Shown in pieces: positions 5,049 through 5,271 of a DNA stretch of 5,271 nt. The first letter of the stretch is position 1. Each line of letters opens with the position of its first letter. The notes beneath the pieces are model-generated. The model had not been told where the DNA came from. It did not search any database and worked only from the letters and a program-made list of their open reading frames with translations. This DNA is from Nitrospinota bacterium (GTDB lineage: Bacteria; Nitrospinota_A; UBA7883; JACRLM01): positions 1 to 5,271 of the forward strand of contig JADGAO010000217.1 of the NCBI GenBank assembly GCA_015231995.1, read 5' to 3'. The translations under genes were made by a program, and so were the position numbers.

Positions 5049-5271
5049 GTGGAAACATTTGCTAAGAAGTTATTTGTTATATTTTTTGCGATGTTCCTGA
5101 TACTGCCAGGAATTCAGTTTGTGTTCACGCCATTTTCAGCCCCACAACTAAAAGAAAATCGCCAGCGTCTTCCATTTCCTGGAACCCCTCATTCGGTAGT
5201 GAAACGTCTTGTTACTGACAAGCAATTCATGAAAGATCTGATAGCGTATTTTGACGACAATTTCCCGTTAC
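5049..5271 (+). CDS. AlgJ/AlgX-like acetyltransferase partner, N-terminal part (runs off the end)
   Basis: A GTG at 5049, one base after the MBOAT stop, opens a frame that stays open for 74 codons to the window edge. Residues 6-27 form a single N-terminal hydrophobic segment (signal anchor or signal peptide). LKENRQRLPFPG (34-45) and LIAYFDDNFPL (64-74) match the ENR..FP and (Y/F)F.DNFP(L/F)R start of the SGNH-hydrolase-like AlgJ/AlgX family, which takes the acyl group delivered by an AlgI-type protein and transfers it to the polysaccharide in the periplasm. The catalytic Ser, Asp and His would lie downstream and cannot be checked. There is no good Shine-Dalgarno, so translation probably couples to the MBOAT gene. 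DltD-like or other SGNH partners are alternatives. Confidence 0.82.
   Translation, partial: METFAKKLFVIFFAMFLILPGIQFVFTPFSAPQLKENRQRLPFPGTPHSVVKRLVTDKQFMKDLIAYFDDNFPL

Overview
The window carries five protein genes. Three are on the minus strand at moderately high GC (two sampled 60-base blocks are about 65% GC). Two are on the plus strand at clearly lower GC (sampled blocks 27-45%). Two well-separated clusters of short hairpin-forming repeats lie in the gaps between genes. Sec-type signal peptides on two proteins and an AlgI/AlgJ-type acylation pair point to a Gram-negative (diderm) bacterium. The transglutaminase type and the repeat style recall Nitrospirota or Desulfobacterota-like lineages, but that is a guess from memory and the sequence alone does not fix the taxon.

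Layout from left to right. Bases 4-35 hold one arm of a dispersed repeat. Next, on the minus strand (70-891), is an exported PstS-like periplasmic binding protein that has lost the usual phosphate ligands and has a cysteine in each of the three ligand loops. Bases 892-1223 are almost entirely repeat: a 67-bp block occurs twice with a 115-bp period, each copy being the start of a long imperfect hairpin, followed by a GC-rich hairpin. Bases 1224-2321 (minus) encode an exported transglutaminase-like cysteine protein with an intact Cys-His-Asp triad. Bases 2322-2885 contain no credible gene. They hold a palindrome near the transglutaminase start, a 20-bp-period AT-rich direct repeat, and a dense cluster of nested hairpins. 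Bases 2886-3455 (minus) encode elongation factor P. A 176-bp divergent gap at 3456-3631 marks the composition change. Then, on the plus strand, come a complete MBOAT O-acyltransferase (3632-5047) and, one base after its stop, the first 74 codons of an AlgJ-like partner that runs off the window.

The two right-hand genes form a recognisable unit: the MBOAT protein moves acyl (usually acetyl) groups across the inner membrane and an SGNH-type AlgJ-like partner places them on an extracellular polysaccharide. Their low GC suggests that they start a polysaccharide cluster of different origin. The binding protein and transglutaminase are both exported and read the same way. They may cooperate, but the window does not prove it. 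EF-P is an ordinary housekeeping gene. The observation most worth following is the three-cysteine ligand site of the PstS-like protein, which suggests a soft-metal or metalloid ligand, or redox chemistry, rather than phosphate.
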